Of a DNA stretch of 64,000 nt, positions 22,952 through 31,318 are shown one piece after another. This DNA is from Streptomyces sp. NBC_01485. Lineage in GTDB: Bacteria > Actinomycetota > Actinomycetes > Streptomycetales > Streptomycetaceae. Within the stretch, counting starts at the first letter, position 1. Each line of letters opens with the position of its first letter. Position numbers and translations under genes: made by a program. The stretch spans positions 4,154,001 through 4,218,000 of the forward strand of contig NZ_CP109435.1 in NCBI RefSeq assembly GCF_036227125.1, written 5' to 3'. The notes under the pieces are model-generated. The model was not told where the DNA came from, ran no database searches, and saw only the letters and a program-made list of their open reading frames with translations.

Positions 22952-24070
22952 GTGGCTGAGATCCAGATTCCTGCTGACATCAAGCCCGCCGACGGTCGTT
23001 TCGGCGCGGGCCCCTCCAAGGTGCGGGTGGAGGCGCTGGACGCCCTGGCCGCCACCGGTACGTCCCTCCTCGGCACCTCCCACCGCCAGGCCCCGGTGAA
23101 GAACCTGGTCGGCAAGGTGCGCGAGGGCATCTCCGAGCTGTTCTCCCTCCCCGAGGGCTACGAGGTCGTCCTCGGCAACGGCGGCTCGACGGCCTTCTGG
23201 GACGTCGCGACGCACGGCCTGATCGAGAACAAGTCGCAGCACCTCACGTTCGGTGAGTTCAGCTCCAAGTTCGCGAAGGCAGCCAAGCTCGCTCCCTGGC
23301 TGGCCGAGCCCACCGTCATCTCCTCCGACCCGGGCACGCACCCCGAGCCGGCGGCCGAGGCGGGCGTGGACGCCTACGCGTTCACCCACAACGAGACCTC
23401 CACCGGTGTAGCGGCCCCCCTCGCGCGCGTGCAGGGCGCGGACGACGGCGCGCTCGTCCTGGTCGACGCCACGTCCGGCGCGGGCGGCCTCCCGGTCGAC
23501 ATCGCCGAGACGGACGTCTACTACTTCGCCCCGCAGAAGTCCTTCGCCTCCGACGGCGGCCTGTGGATCGGCGTGTTCTCCCCGGCCGCGATCGAGCGCG
23601 CCGAGCGGATCCACGCGTCCGGCCGTCACATCCCGGAGTTCTTCTCGCTCCCCACGGCGATCGACAACTCGCGCAAGAACCAGACGTACAACACCCCGGC
23701 CCTCGCCACCCTCTTCCTCCTGAACCAGCAGCTCGAGTGGATCAACGGCCAGGGCGGCCTGGACTGGTCGGTGCGCCGCACCGCCACCTCCGCGCGCACG
23801 CTCTACGGCTGGGCCGAGGACGTCAAGTACGCGAACCCCTTCGTCACCGACCCGGCCAAGCGCTCCCAGGTCATCGGCACGATCGACTTCACCGACGACG
23901 TGGACGCCGCCGCCGTCGCCAAGACCCTCCGCGCCAACGGCATCGTCGACACCGAGCCCTACCGCAAGCTCGGCCGCAACCAACTGCGCGTCGCGATGTT
24001 CCCGGCGATCGACCCGGCGGACGTCGAAGCGCTGACGAAGTGCATCGACTACGTGATCGAAAAGCTCTGA
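22952..24070 (+). CDS. serC: Phosphoserine aminotransferase
   Basis: A 372-residue PLP-dependent class V aminotransferase of the actinobacterial SerC type. It converts 3-phosphohydroxypyruvate and glutamate to phosphoserine and 2-oxoglutarate. It begins DIKPADGRFGAGPSKVR; LLGTSHRQAPVKNLV and GNGGSTAFWD bind substrate and cofactor. THNETSTGV is at about residue 145, and the PLP-binding Lys is in YYFAPQKSFASDGGLW (about residue 193). The GTG at 22952 sits close to the divergent dehydrogenase promoter. A strong terminator hairpin follows. The role is also used for pyridoxine in some bacteria, but the DXP-independent PLP route is usual in Streptomyces. Confidence 0.95.
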   Translation: MAEIQIPADIKPADGRFGAGPSKVRVEALDALAATGTSLLGTSHRQAPVKNLVGKVREGISELFSLPEGYEVVLGNGGSTAFWDVATHGLIENKSQHLTFGEFSSKFAKAAKLAPWLAEPTVISSDPGTHPEPAAEAGVDAYAFTHNETSTGVAAPLARVQGADDGALVLVDATSGAGGLPVDIAETDVYYFAPQKSFASDGGLWIGVFSPAAIERAERIHASGRHIPEFFSLPTAIDNSRKNQTYNTPALATLFLLNQQLEWINGQGGLDWSVRRTATSARTLYGWAEDVKYANPFVTDPAKRSQVIGTIDFTDDVDAAAVAKTLRANGIVDTEPYRKLGRNQLRVAMFPAIDPADVEALTKCIDYVIEKL

Positions 24071-24124
24071 TCTTTTCAGTACGGCTCAGTACGACCACCC
24101 AGTACGACTGAGTACGACGACTGA

Positions 24125-24155
24125 GGGCGCCCGGCACACCACGTGCCGGGCGCCC
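24125..24155 (+). terminator. Terminator of serC
   Basis: Perfect 13 bp stem GGGCGCCCGGCAC (24125-24137) and complement (24143-24155) with loop ACCAC, followed by TTTGT. It lies 55 bp after the serC stop. Confidence 0.85.
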
Positions 24156-24346
24156 TTTGTCATGTCGCCCGTGCCCCCAACGTGTACGCCCGAGGAATTG
24201 AATTCCCTGGCGAAAGGGGGGTGAGCATCAATTTTCGGCTTGCAAACGTAGGTCGTGTCGCCGGTCGGATCCCGCAGCCCTGAAACGCCGACGAGCATCC
24301 GGTACCGATCACCGGACCGATCCCTGACCCGATCAAGGAGCAACCG

Positions 24347-25021
24347 ATGTCCTCCTCACTCACCACCGAGTCCGCGGAGTCCGCAGACTCCGCGACCGAC
24401 GCGGAGCGCCCCACGAAGCGGCGGCTCCGGGGCCGGCGCAGGGCCGTGACCTTCGCGGGCGTACTGCTCGCCCTCGCGGGCATCATGGCCACCGACTCCG
24501 GCACCGCGGTCGCCGCGGCACCGCCCGGCGCCTGCACCCAGTGGTGCAACAACCCGCCGCCGAACGTATCCGTGCAGAACTGGAACTGGGCGGTCGAGGC
24601 GGCGGACTTCTGGGCCAACCACTGGGCGGACACCACCACCACGAGCTGGTACGGCGGACGCACCTACTACCGCCTCGACCAGTGGGCCGGCCACGGGTGG
24701 CCCGGGCAGACCTTCGGAAACCGCTGGTACGCCTACTGGGACAGCCGCCTCCACCGCGACCAGTACGTGTACTACGGCGGCGTGTACAACGACTACAACG
24801 GGCTCCTCAGCAACTTCGAGCAGGTCCGTGGAGTCTCGAGCTCCCGGGCCTACTCGACCAACGGCCGCACCACGGCTCCCTACGTGGAGTACGACATCGC
24901 CTACTACAACGCGCCGAACACCGGACGCGACGCGATGCGGATCATCCGCAACCCCAACTCGGGCAACGTCTACGCCACGTTCGACCACTACCAGTCGTTC
25001 GACTACCTCGGCCACTACTAG
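24347..25021 (+). CDS. Secreted barnase-like ribonuclease
   Basis: A 224-residue exported protein. Residues 1-55 form a long signal peptide (RRLRGRRRAVTFAGVLLALA, then an AAAPPG cleavage region). The mature part is rich in Trp and Tyr. Its C-terminal 90 residues follow microbial N1/T1-type RNases such as barnase and RNase Sa. The base Glu lies in PYVEYDIAYY (barnase EADINY), Arg residues in DAMRIIRN, and the catalytic His in TFDHYQSF (barnase TTDHYQTF). A GG-X-YND-type strand precedes them (YYGGVYNDYNGLL). The mature N-terminal extension of about 70 residues is longer than in barnase. Starts at ATG with AAGGAG. The following barstar gene, a specific inhibitor family, supports the call strongly. 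Confidence 0.85.
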   Translation: MSSSLTTESAESADSATDAERPTKRRLRGRRRAVTFAGVLLALAGIMATDSGTAVAAAPPGACTQWCNNPPPNVSVQNWNWAVEAADFWANHWADTTTTSWYGGRTYYRLDQWAGHGWPGQTFGNRWYAYWDSRLHRDQYVYYGGVYNDYNGLLSNFEQVRGVSSSRAYSTNGRTTAPYVEYDIAYYNAPNTGRDAMRIIRNPNSGNVYATFDHYQSFDYLGHY

Positions 25022-25040
25022 GCCAGGCAGTAGATCAAGA

Positions 25041-25086
25041 CCGGGTGGTGTGGGCGGACAGAGAACCGACCCGCCACACCACCCGG
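25041..25086 (+). terminator. Hairpin between RNase and barstar genes
   Basis: CCGGGTGGTGTGG (25041-25053) pairs with CCACACCACCCGG (25074-25086). It begins 20 bp after the RNase stop. It may end most RNase transcripts or protect them, while some read-through supplies barstar. Confidence 0.6.
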
Positions 25087-25090
25087 CCCC

Positions 25091-25174
25091 GAAGAGGAAA
25101 AGCAAAACCAAAAGAAAAAGAAAAAAGAAAAAAGATCAGAGAAACAGGAACAGGCAAAAGGGAAAGAAGAGGAT
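25091..25174 (+). other. Unusual A/purine-rich tract in front of barstar
   Basis: About 84 bases are almost entirely purine on the plus strand, with many A4-A6 runs, in a genome averaging over 70 percent GC. It begins right after the hairpin and ends with AGAAGAGGA, the probable ribosome site of the barstar gene. It could be an unstructured translation enhancer, a UP-like promoter element, or on the opposite strand a U-rich terminator tail. Confidence 0.7.
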
Positions 25175-25178
25175 CGGA

Positions 25179-25634
25179 TTGACCAGCACGACGTCCTGGA
25201 TCCGCCCGCTGACCGAGGCGGCGGCCGGCCTCCCGACGCGCGGGGAAGTGCGCGGCTCCCGCTGCCGTACCAGCCAGGACCTGTTCGCCGAATGGGCCGC
25301 CGGGCTCGGCTTCCCGGACCACTTCGGCCACAACTGGAACGCCTTCCTCGACTGCCTCCGCGACACCGTGCCGCCCGTCGCCCCCACGTCACCCGGCGAC
25401 CGGGCCGCACCGCCCACGGCGGTCGTGGTCCGGGAGGCCGGCGACCTCCTCACCGACGAGCCGGACAACGCGCTGACGGTCCTCGCCCTCATCCTCGCCG
25501 AGGCCGCCGACGCAGGCAGCGACGAACCCCGCCTGCTCCTCCTCCTCGACGACACCCCCGCCCGCCTGGCCCACCTGTCCCACCGCATGACCCGAGCGGG
25601 CGGCCCACCCATCTCCTCCCGGACACCCGCCTGA
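25179..25634 (+). CDS. Barstar-family ribonuclease inhibitor
   Basis: A 151-residue barstar domain protein, the cytoplasmic inhibitor of the RNase made by the upstream gene. Family features are the RCRTSQDLFAEWAAGLGFP helix region (about residues 28-46), the acidic/aromatic binding segment FGHNWNAFLDCLRD (about 49-62), and the closing strand LLLLLDDTPA. TTG at 25179 is proposed as start because AGAAGAGGA precedes it by about 5 bases and no ATG or GTG follows before the conserved region. The 157 bp gap from the RNase gene is long for a toxin-antidote pair and filled with a hairpin and a purine tract. Confidence 0.85.
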   Translation: MTSTTSWIRPLTEAAAGLPTRGEVRGSRCRTSQDLFAEWAAGLGFPDHFGHNWNAFLDCLRDTVPPVAPTSPGDRAAPPTAVVVREAGDLLTDEPDNALTVLALILAEAADAGSDEPRLLLLLDDTPARLAHLSHRMTRAGGPPISSRTPA

Positions 25635-25814
25635 CCGGTCCCACGACTCGGGGCCGACGGGGTAGGGCAGCATGATCACCTGGCGCCGGGGGGCGTTTCC
25701 GCCCGCACGATGCGTGTGCCGATGCGGCCCCGCATACCGCTACTGGCCGGTGCGGGGCGGGTGACGGCCCTGTACGCGCTCCCGTTGTCCCTTGCCCCCG
25801 CCCCCGTCCCTTAC

Positions 25815-25843
25815 GGGTGTGTCGGCCGGCGGCCGACACACCC
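25815..25843. terminator. Bidirectional terminator between barstar and cellulase
   Basis: Perfect 13 bp stem GGGTGTGTCGGCC (25815-25827) with its complement (25831-25843) and a 3-base loop. It sits 8 bases beyond the stop codon of the leftward cellulase and downstream of the rightward barstar gene. Confidence 0.8.
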
Positions 25844-25851
25844 GCAGACGT

Positions 25852-27405
25852 TCACGCCGCCGTACAACTCACGCTCGGCGCACCCCCGCCCCCCGGCGCG
25901 CCCCCGAAGCCGAAGCTCGCCGAACCGCCCGCCGGGACGGTCCCGTTGTGTGAGGCGTTCGCGGCTGTCACGGTCGGGCCGGTCTGGGTGTACGAGGCGT
26001 TCCACATGGACGTGACCTGCTGGGCGCCGGTCCAGGTCCAGGTGACCTTCCAGGACGAGAGGGGGCTCGTCCCGGTGTTGGTCACCTTCACCTCGGCGTT
26101 GAAGCCCCCGCCCCAGTCGCTGCTGACGGTGTAGGCGGCGGCGCAGGCAGCCGTACCGCCGCCACCGCCACCGCCGTCCCCGCCTCCGCCGCCGCTTCCC
26201 CCGCCGGTGCTCGGGAAGCCGGCCGCCTTGACGGTCGTCAGATAGCCGTCCTTCACCGTGTCCACGGTCTGCCAGTCGTCCTTCAGGATTCCGCCCGTGT
26301 CACCGGAGTTGGGGTTCCAGGACCAGAAGGTCCAGTGGAAGGAGTCGGCGCCGTACGTCGACGTCGGCCGGAGGTAACTCACCAGCGCCGCAAGCCACTT
26401 CTGGTCCACCGTCGACGTCAGCGTCGTGCCGAACTCGCCCACCCACACCGGCGCGATGTTCTGCTTGAAGATGTAGCCCCAGTACTTGTCCCAGATCCCC
26501 GGCATGTTCGCGGGGAACGTCGGATCGCTGAACCAGCTCTGCTGGGCGACGCTCGTGGCGTAGTCGTGGGCGGAGTACACGACCCGGTTCGCCACGTCGA
26601 GCTGCACCGGGTACTGCGCGACCCCCATCAGGTTGCCGCCCCACCAGCCGGAGACGCCGTTGAAGGACTGCACGCCCTCGACGAAGATCAGCAGGGCGGG
26701 GTTGACGGACAGGACCGCGTTGCCGGCCCGCTGCGCGGCCAGCCGCCAGTCCGTGGCCGTGTCGCCGCAGCCCCAACAGGCGGGATCGTGGGGCTCGTTG
26801 TGCAGGTCGATGCCGACAACCGTGTCCTGGCCCTTGTAACGGGCCGCGAGGGACTTGAGGTTGGCGATCCACGTCGACTCCGGGACCGCGGCCGTGTACC
26901 AGAGCGCCGACTGGCCGCCCGCGTCCGGACGGTGCCGGTCGAGGATGACCTTCAGGCCGTCCTGACCGGCGTACGCGACCAACTTGTCCAGCACGCCCAG
27001 CGAGTTGAGCCCTTGCAGATCGGCGTTCTTGCCGCTGCTGAAGTCGATGCTGTTGGGGACGGTCGAGCTTTTGAAGATGTCGTCGCTGTAGGGGATGCGG
27101 ATCGTGTTGTAGCCCAGCGACTTCATCTGGTCGATCATGCTCTTGTAGTCACGGGACCAGAGGCCGTGGACGACGTAGTTGCCGGTCTCGAAGCCGAACC
27201 AGTTGATCCCGGCGACCCGGACCGGCTGCCCGGCGGCGTCCAGGATCTGGCGGCCACTGGTGTGCCAGTAACCGGCTCCGGCGGCGGCCGCCACGGTGCC
27301 CGCCGCATCGGCGTCGGCCGCCCGGGCCGTCTGTGCGACGGCTCCCAGCGGTATCAGGAGCGCGGCGGCAACCGCGCACAGCGCTCTTCGCAAGCTGCGG
27401 AACAT
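25852..27405 (-). CDS. Secreted endoglucanase: GH5 catalytic domain plus CBM2
   Basis: A 517-residue exported cellulase. The signal peptide (FRSLRRALCAVAAALLIPLGAVAQTARA) is followed by a GH5 barrel at about residues 50-390. The acid/base Glu is in GIDLHNEPHDP (about 202) and the nucleophile Glu in WVGEFGTT (about 322). A linker of Gly with Ser and Asp (about 395-418) leads to a family 2 cellulose-binding module (about 420-517) with the typical YTVSSDWGGGFNAEVKVTNTG start and surface Trp residues in SSWKVTWTWTG. The ATG at 27405 has GAGAGGAAG upstream. A CebR operator lies 50 bp upstream, so expression should be induced by cellobiose or cellotriose. Confidence 0.95.
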   Translation of the reverse strand: MFRSLRRALCAVAAALLIPLGAVAQTARAADADAAGTVAAAAGAGYWHTSGRQILDAAGQPVRVAGINWFGFETGNYVVHGLWSRDYKSMIDQMKSLGYNTIRIPYSDDIFKSSTVPNSIDFSSGKNADLQGLNSLGVLDKLVAYAGQDGLKVILDRHRPDAGGQSALWYTAAVPESTWIANLKSLAARYKGQDTVVGIDLHNEPHDPACWGCGDTATDWRLAAQRAGNAVLSVNPALLIFVEGVQSFNGVSGWWGGNLMGVAQYPVQLDVANRVVYSAHDYATSVAQQSWFSDPTFPANMPGIWDKYWGYIFKQNIAPVWVGEFGTTLTSTVDQKWLAALVSYLRPTSTYGADSFHWTFWSWNPNSGDTGGILKDDWQTVDTVKDGYLTTVKAAGFPSTGGGSGGGGGDGGGGGGGTAACAAAYTVSSDWGGGFNAEVKVTNTGTSPLSSWKVTWTWTGAQQVTSMWNASYTQTGPTVTAANASHNGTVPAGGSASFGFGGAPGGGGAPSVSCTAA

Positions 27406-27454
27406 CTCGCTGCTTCCTCTCGTGGGGCGAGGGGGGAGGCGCGGGCCCGGAACG

Positions 27455-27468
27455 TGGGAGCGCTCCCA
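27455..27468. promoter_or_regulatory. CebR operator (cellulose utilisation)
   Basis: TGGGAGCGCTCCCA, a perfect 14 bp palindrome identical to the CebR-binding consensus, extended by one base pair each side. It lies in the promoter region of the GH5 cellulase. CebR is the cello-oligosaccharide-responsive LacI repressor of Streptomyces. Confidence 0.92.
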
Positions 27469-27664
27469 CACGCCGCGCTCCCCCCAGGAAACTGACACAC
27501 CATGACCACGTCAAGGAGGATGACGAAGAGGGTGACAAAGGAGAGATGACAGGAGAGACGACGAAGGAGGACGCCAAAGACGCCGGCAGCCGCACCCGGC
27601 AGCCGTAAGAGCCCGGCTCAGGGCCGCCCGGCTCAGGCCTCCCGACCCAGGGCCGCCGCCCGGC

Positions 27665-28741
27665 TCAGTTCCGGCGCGTGAGGCGGCGGAGGCCGAAGAC
27701 GCCCGCCACGACCGCGGCCACGGCCAGCGCCCCGAACTTGACGCCACCGCCGGACGAGGAGCCGTCACCGCCGCCGTCCGAGGCACTCGAACTCGAACTC
27801 CCGCCCCCCGACGGGGACTTGGCACCGGACGAGGAAGCCGCACCCTTGGGTGCGTCCTCCGCCACCACGGAACTCCCGGCGCCCTCGCTGCCGTACATGA
27901 GCTTGGTGCCGTCGGCCGAGTAGCTGACGGATTCCCCCTGCCCCTGCAACGGCACGTCGAGCCGCCCCTCGCGCTCGATCTTCCCGCCGTTCCAGTCGTA
28001 GGAGATGCCGCCGAAGTAGCCGCGGACGGCGAGCTGGGTGCCGTCCGGCGAGAACGCGGCGTCGGTGGCCCACAGGTCGACGGCGGCGACGGGCCGGAAG
28101 ACGTTCGTCCCGGAGGAGGAGAGTTTCGCCGGCCCCTCGTAGAGGTGCCCGCCCTCCTCCTTCTTGTCGATGATGTAGACGCGCCCGGTCTTGGGGTGCA
28201 CGAGGAGCGACTCGGCGTCGCGCGCGCCGTCGGAGTACTTGACGACGTACTGCGTGGCCTTGATCGTCTGGTCGACGAGCTTCTTCGGCTCGGGCAGCCG
28301 GTAGATCCACACGTACTTCCAGGTCCCGCCGAGGTTGTCGCCGATGTCGCCGACCCAGATCTCGTTGTCCGGCCCGATGGAGACGGCCTCGACGTCACGC
28401 GGGGTGCCGATGCCGGTGAGGGTGAGCCGGGCGACGGTCTTCCCGGTCGCGCTGTCGACGGCGTACAGGTAGGGGCCGTCGTCGCTGTCGTTGTGGGTCC
28501 AGTAGACGCCGGGGTGCAGGCGCGAGGCGGCGAGACCGCTGGACTCGGTGATGCGCGGATCCTCGATGGTGAACCCCTTGTCGCCGCCGGCCGCGAACGC
28601 GACGGACGCGGCGGGTCCGGCCGGCACGGCGAGGACTCCCAGCAGAACGGCTCCCGAGAGAGCGGCTCCCGAGCGTACGACTGCGGCGAGGAAGGCTCCG
28701 GTTCGGACGGCTCCGGTTCGGACGGCGAAAGGTCGGCGCAT
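27665..28741 (-). CDS. Secreted, membrane-anchored beta-propeller protein of unknown function
   Basis: A 358-residue surface protein. An N-terminal signal/hydrophobic region (residues 15-50) precedes propeller-like blades with recurring D-X-D and W motifs (YWTHNDSDDGPYLYAVD, EIWVGDIGDNLGGTWKYVWIYR, ESLLVHPKTGRVYIID, DAAFSPDGTQLAVRGY). A Ser/Gly-rich low-complexity stalk follows (about 285-330), then a C-terminal transmembrane helix (GALAVAAVVAGVFGLRRL). The topology suggests an extracellular propeller held at the membrane. No catalytic residues are evident. Neighbouring cellulase may be coincidental. The start at 28741 contains repeated VRTGA peptides. Confidence 0.75.
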   Translation of the reverse strand: MRRPFAVRTGAVRTGAFLAAVVRSGAALSGAVLLGVLAVPAGPAASVAFAAGGDKGFTIEDPRITESSGLAASRLHPGVYWTHNDSDDGPYLYAVDSATGKTVARLTLTGIGTPRDVEAVSIGPDNEIWVGDIGDNLGGTWKYVWIYRLPEPKKLVDQTIKATQYVVKYSDGARDAESLLVHPKTGRVYIIDKKEEGGHLYEGPAKLSSSGTNVFRPVAAVDLWATDAAFSPDGTQLAVRGYFGGISYDWNGGKIEREGRLDVPLQGQGESVSYSADGTKLMYGSEGAGSSVVAEDAPKGAASSSGAKSPSGGGSSSSSASDGGGDGSSSGGGVKFGALAVAAVVAGVFGLRRLTRRN

Positions 28742-28848
28742 GCCCCCAAGCGTGCCATCCCGCCCGGCGGTTCACGTGCCCGTGCTCGTGGCCGGTGTCA
28801 CACGCCCCCGATCGCGGTGATCCTTTCCCGATCCCTCATCATGAGCGG

Positions 28849-29529
28849 ATGCTCAGGTTCATGCCCGTAGGCGACTCGATGACGATCGGCAGCACGGGCG
28901 ACCACACCTGGCGTCACCGCATGTGGCAGCACCTGTGCGGGACGTACGGCGGCCCCTTCACCCTCGTCGGCCCCCGCGAGACGCTCTACGACAAGGCGAC
29001 GGACACCCCCACCTCGTACGCGTACGCCGACCCCGACTTCCCGCGCGGCCACCTGGCCGGCTGGGGCGAGGGCTGGCAGCACATGGTCCCGCAGATCGGC
29101 GAGGCGGCACGCAGGTCGAAGGCGGACGTCCTGCTGGTCTCCCTGGGCCTGATCGACCTGGGCTTCTACACCAACGCCGAGCAGACTGCGGCGAACGCCC
29201 GCGCCTTCGTCGCGGAGGCCCGCGCGGCGCGGCCGCGGATACGGATGGTGTGGCTCCCGGTGATCCCGAACGTCCGCGCCGCGAACGACGCGCCCTTCGC
29301 CACCGAGGTGGCCCGCTTCAACGAGCTGCTCGCGAAGACAGCCGCCGACCTGGACGAACCGGCCTCCCCCATCCTCCTGGCCTCGATCCCGCAGACCTGG
29401 GACATCGACACCGACACCTACGACGGCACCCACCCGAACGCCAACGGCGAACACCGACTGGCGGGGGCCTTCGCGGAGGCGATGTACCAGGGGTGGGAGC
29501 TGGGCGGCGAGTACGACCGCCCGGCGTGA
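28849..29529 (+). CDS. SGNH/GDSL-family hydrolase
   Basis: A 226-residue intracellular-type esterase/lipase of the SGNH fold. Block I nucleophile is Ser in FMPVGDSMTIG (about residue 9). Block III is less typical, since the N of GxND is not obvious (VSLGLIDLGF). Block V catalytic Asp and His are in YDGTHPNANGEH (about residues 195-206). No signal peptide. An upstream in-frame GTG at 28795 would add 18 residues. Natural substrate unknown. Divergent from the propeller gene. Confidence 0.82.
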   Translation: MLRFMPVGDSMTIGSTGDHTWRHRMWQHLCGTYGGPFTLVGPRETLYDKATDTPTSYAYADPDFPRGHLAGWGEGWQHMVPQIGEAARRSKADVLLVSLGLIDLGFYTNAEQTAANARAFVAEARAARPRIRMVWLPVIPNVRAANDAPFATEVARFNELLAKTAADLDEPASPILLASIPQTWDIDTDTYDGTHPNANGEHRLAGAFAEAMYQGWELGGEYDRPA

Positions 29530-29600
29530 CCTTGTCACCGAACGTATCGTTGTACTGCGCAGCTGCACTTGAGCGAGAGCGGCCGGGGAGGAGCGCCACG

Positions 29601-30188
29601 ATGACCGTCCTTGAAGACAGGATCGCGATGGCCGAGAGCGACAACACGAGCACCCTGGACGAGATGTTCGAGCGGCTCGAGACGATGCCCGTCCCCGAGG
29701 GATACAAGGTCGAGATCGTCGAGGGGACCGTCTTCATGTCGCCGCAGCGGGACACCCACTGGGAGATCATCGCGGATATCTACGAGCAGTTGCGGACCAA
29801 GTACCCCCGCAAGCGCGTGAAGTCCGATGTGCGCATCGACTACCCGGGGCATCTCAACGGATTCGCGACCGACGTGACGGTGATGGCCGAAGGCGCCGCC
29901 AAGACGGAGGCCGGCCGCTGGAACCACGAGGACGTCGAGTTCGTCGCCGAGGTGATCTCCAAGGGCACCGCCGCCAACGACTACGGCCCGAAGATGGCGG
30001 CCTACGCCACCGCCGAAGTCCCCGTCTACCTGATCGCCGACCCCTGCCAGCGCCGCTGCCACCTCTACACGCAGCCCAAGAACGGTGAGTACGTCACCGA
30101 AACGAAGATCGACTTCGGCGACGACATCGACCTCACCACCACCGTCGTCGGCCTCACCCTCAAGACCGACGACTTCCCCCGCGACTGA
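29601..30188 (+). CDS. Uma2-family (DUF820) PD-(D/E)XK nuclease-fold protein
   Basis: A 195-residue Uma2 protein, an abundant restriction-endonuclease-like family in Streptomyces and cyanobacteria. The core is visible: HWEIIADIYEQL helix (about residues 55-66), FATDVTVMAE (active-site Asp, about 95) and EFVAEVISKGTAANDYGPKMAAYATAEVPVYLIAD (E-X-V in place of E-X-K, about 113-148). The function of the family is unclear, with suggested roles in mobile elements or DNA repair. GGGGAGGAG ribosome site in front of ATG 29601. It stands alone between SGNH hydrolase and aldo/keto reductase genes. Confidence 0.85.
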   Translation: MTVLEDRIAMAESDNTSTLDEMFERLETMPVPEGYKVEIVEGTVFMSPQRDTHWEIIADIYEQLRTKYPRKRVKSDVRIDYPGHLNGFATDVTVMAEGAAKTEAGRWNHEDVEFVAEVISKGTAANDYGPKMAAYATAEVPVYLIADPCQRRCHLYTQPKNGEYVTETKIDFGDDIDLTTTVVGLTLKTDDFPRD

Positions 30189-30229
30189 CCCACCCCCTGC
30201 CTCCACCCGATCCCCCTTGCCTCGAGCCC

Positions 30230-30252
30230 ACTCCAAGACGTTGGCTTGGAGT
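30230..30252. promoter_or_regulatory. Inverted repeat (MerR-type candidate operator)
   Basis: ACTCCAAG (30230-30237), a 7 bp spacer and CTTGGAGT (30245-30252) form a perfect dyad ending one base before the ATG of the aldo/keto reductase. This resembles MerR/SoxR-family operators. The position implies a very short or leaderless transcript, or repression by blocking initiation. Confidence 0.5.
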
Positions 30253-30253
30253 C

Positions 30254-31243
30254 ATGGAGTACACGCAGCTCGGACGTACCGGACTCAAGGTCAGCCGCCT
30301 CGTCCTCGGCACCATGAACTTCGGCCCGCAGACCGACGAGGCCGACAGCCACGCGATCATGGACGCGGCGCTCGGCGCGGGCCTCAACTTCTTCGACACC
30401 GCGAACGTGTACGGCTGGGGCGAGAACAAGGGCCGTACCGAGGAGATCATCGGGAACTGGTTCGCGAAGGGCGGCGAGCGGCGCGACAAGGTCGTCCTCG
30501 CGACCAAGGTGTACGCCAACATGGCCGCCGAGGGTGACGCCTGGCCGAACCACGACAAGCTGTCCGCCGTCAACATCCGGCGCTCGGTCGACGCGTCGCT
30601 GAAGCGGCTGCGGACCGACCACATCGACCTCTACCAGTTCCACCACATCGACCGCGCCACCCCCTTCGAGGAGATCTGGCAGGCGATCGACACCCTCGTC
30701 CAGCAGGGGAAGATCCTCTACGCGGGTTCCAGCAACTTCCCCGGCTACAAGATCGCCCAGGCCAACGAGGTCGCCGCCAGGCGCGGGTCGTTCGGCCTGG
30801 TCAGCGAGCAGTGCCTGTACAACCTGGCCGAGCGGCGCGCCGAGATGGAGGTCCTCCCGGCCGCGCAGGAGTACGGCCTCGGGGTCATCCCCTGGTCACC
30901 GCTGCACGGCGGTCTGCTCGGCGGCGTCATCAAGAAGGAGGTCGAGGGCGGGCGCCGGGCGGGCGGACGCGCCGCCGACTCCCTCGCCGACCCCGCCGTC
31001 CGCGCGCAGATCCAGGCCTACGAGGACCTCCTCGACAAGCACGGCATCGAGCCCGGCGAAGCCGCCCTGGCCTGGCTGCTCACCCGGCCCGGCGTCACCG
31101 GCCCGATCGTCGGCCCGCGCACCGCCGAGCAGCTCGACTCCGCCCTGCGCGCGGTCGAGCTGGACCTCGGCGAGGAACTGCTGACCGCCCTCGACGAGAT
31201 CTTCCCGGGTCCGGGACCGTCCCCGGAGGCCTTCGCCTGGTAG
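30254..31243 (+). CDS. Aldo/keto reductase
   Basis: A 329-residue NADPH-dependent reductase with a TIM-barrel fold. The catalytic tetrad is visible: Asp in FFDTANVYGWG with Tyr two helical positions later (about residues 46-56), Lys in KVVLATKV (about 84) and His in YQFHHIDRATP (about 129). The C-terminal NADPH-binding region is PIVGPRTAEQLDSALRAVE (about 282-300). YajO/PdxI-like subfamily judging by QLGRTGLKVSRLVLGTMNFG at the start. Substrate unknown. Preceded by a possible MerR-type operator. Confidence 0.9.
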   Translation: MEYTQLGRTGLKVSRLVLGTMNFGPQTDEADSHAIMDAALGAGLNFFDTANVYGWGENKGRTEEIIGNWFAKGGERRDKVVLATKVYANMAAEGDAWPNHDKLSAVNIRRSVDASLKRLRTDHIDLYQFHHIDRATPFEEIWQAIDTLVQQGKILYAGSSNFPGYKIAQANEVAARRGSFGLVSEQCLYNLAERRAEMEVLPAAQEYGLGVIPWSPLHGGLLGGVIKKEVEGGRRAGGRAADSLADPAVRAQIQAYEDLLDKHGIEPGEAALAWLLTRPGVTGPIVGPRTAEQLDSALRAVELDLGEELLTALDEIFPGPGPSPEAFAW

Positions 31244-31318
31244 GACGGCCCTGAGCCCTGAAGCACGGCAGGGCACAGCAGAGCAGGACAGGGCGCGGTG
31301 GCGGCCGGGGTCGGTCGG

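Noticed and set aside
24828..25174. Lys/Arg-rich frame through the purine tract upstream of barstar
   Set aside because: The poly-Lys stretch is only the translation of the A-rich tract; the barstar domain begins after it and a ribosome site marks the TTG at 25179.
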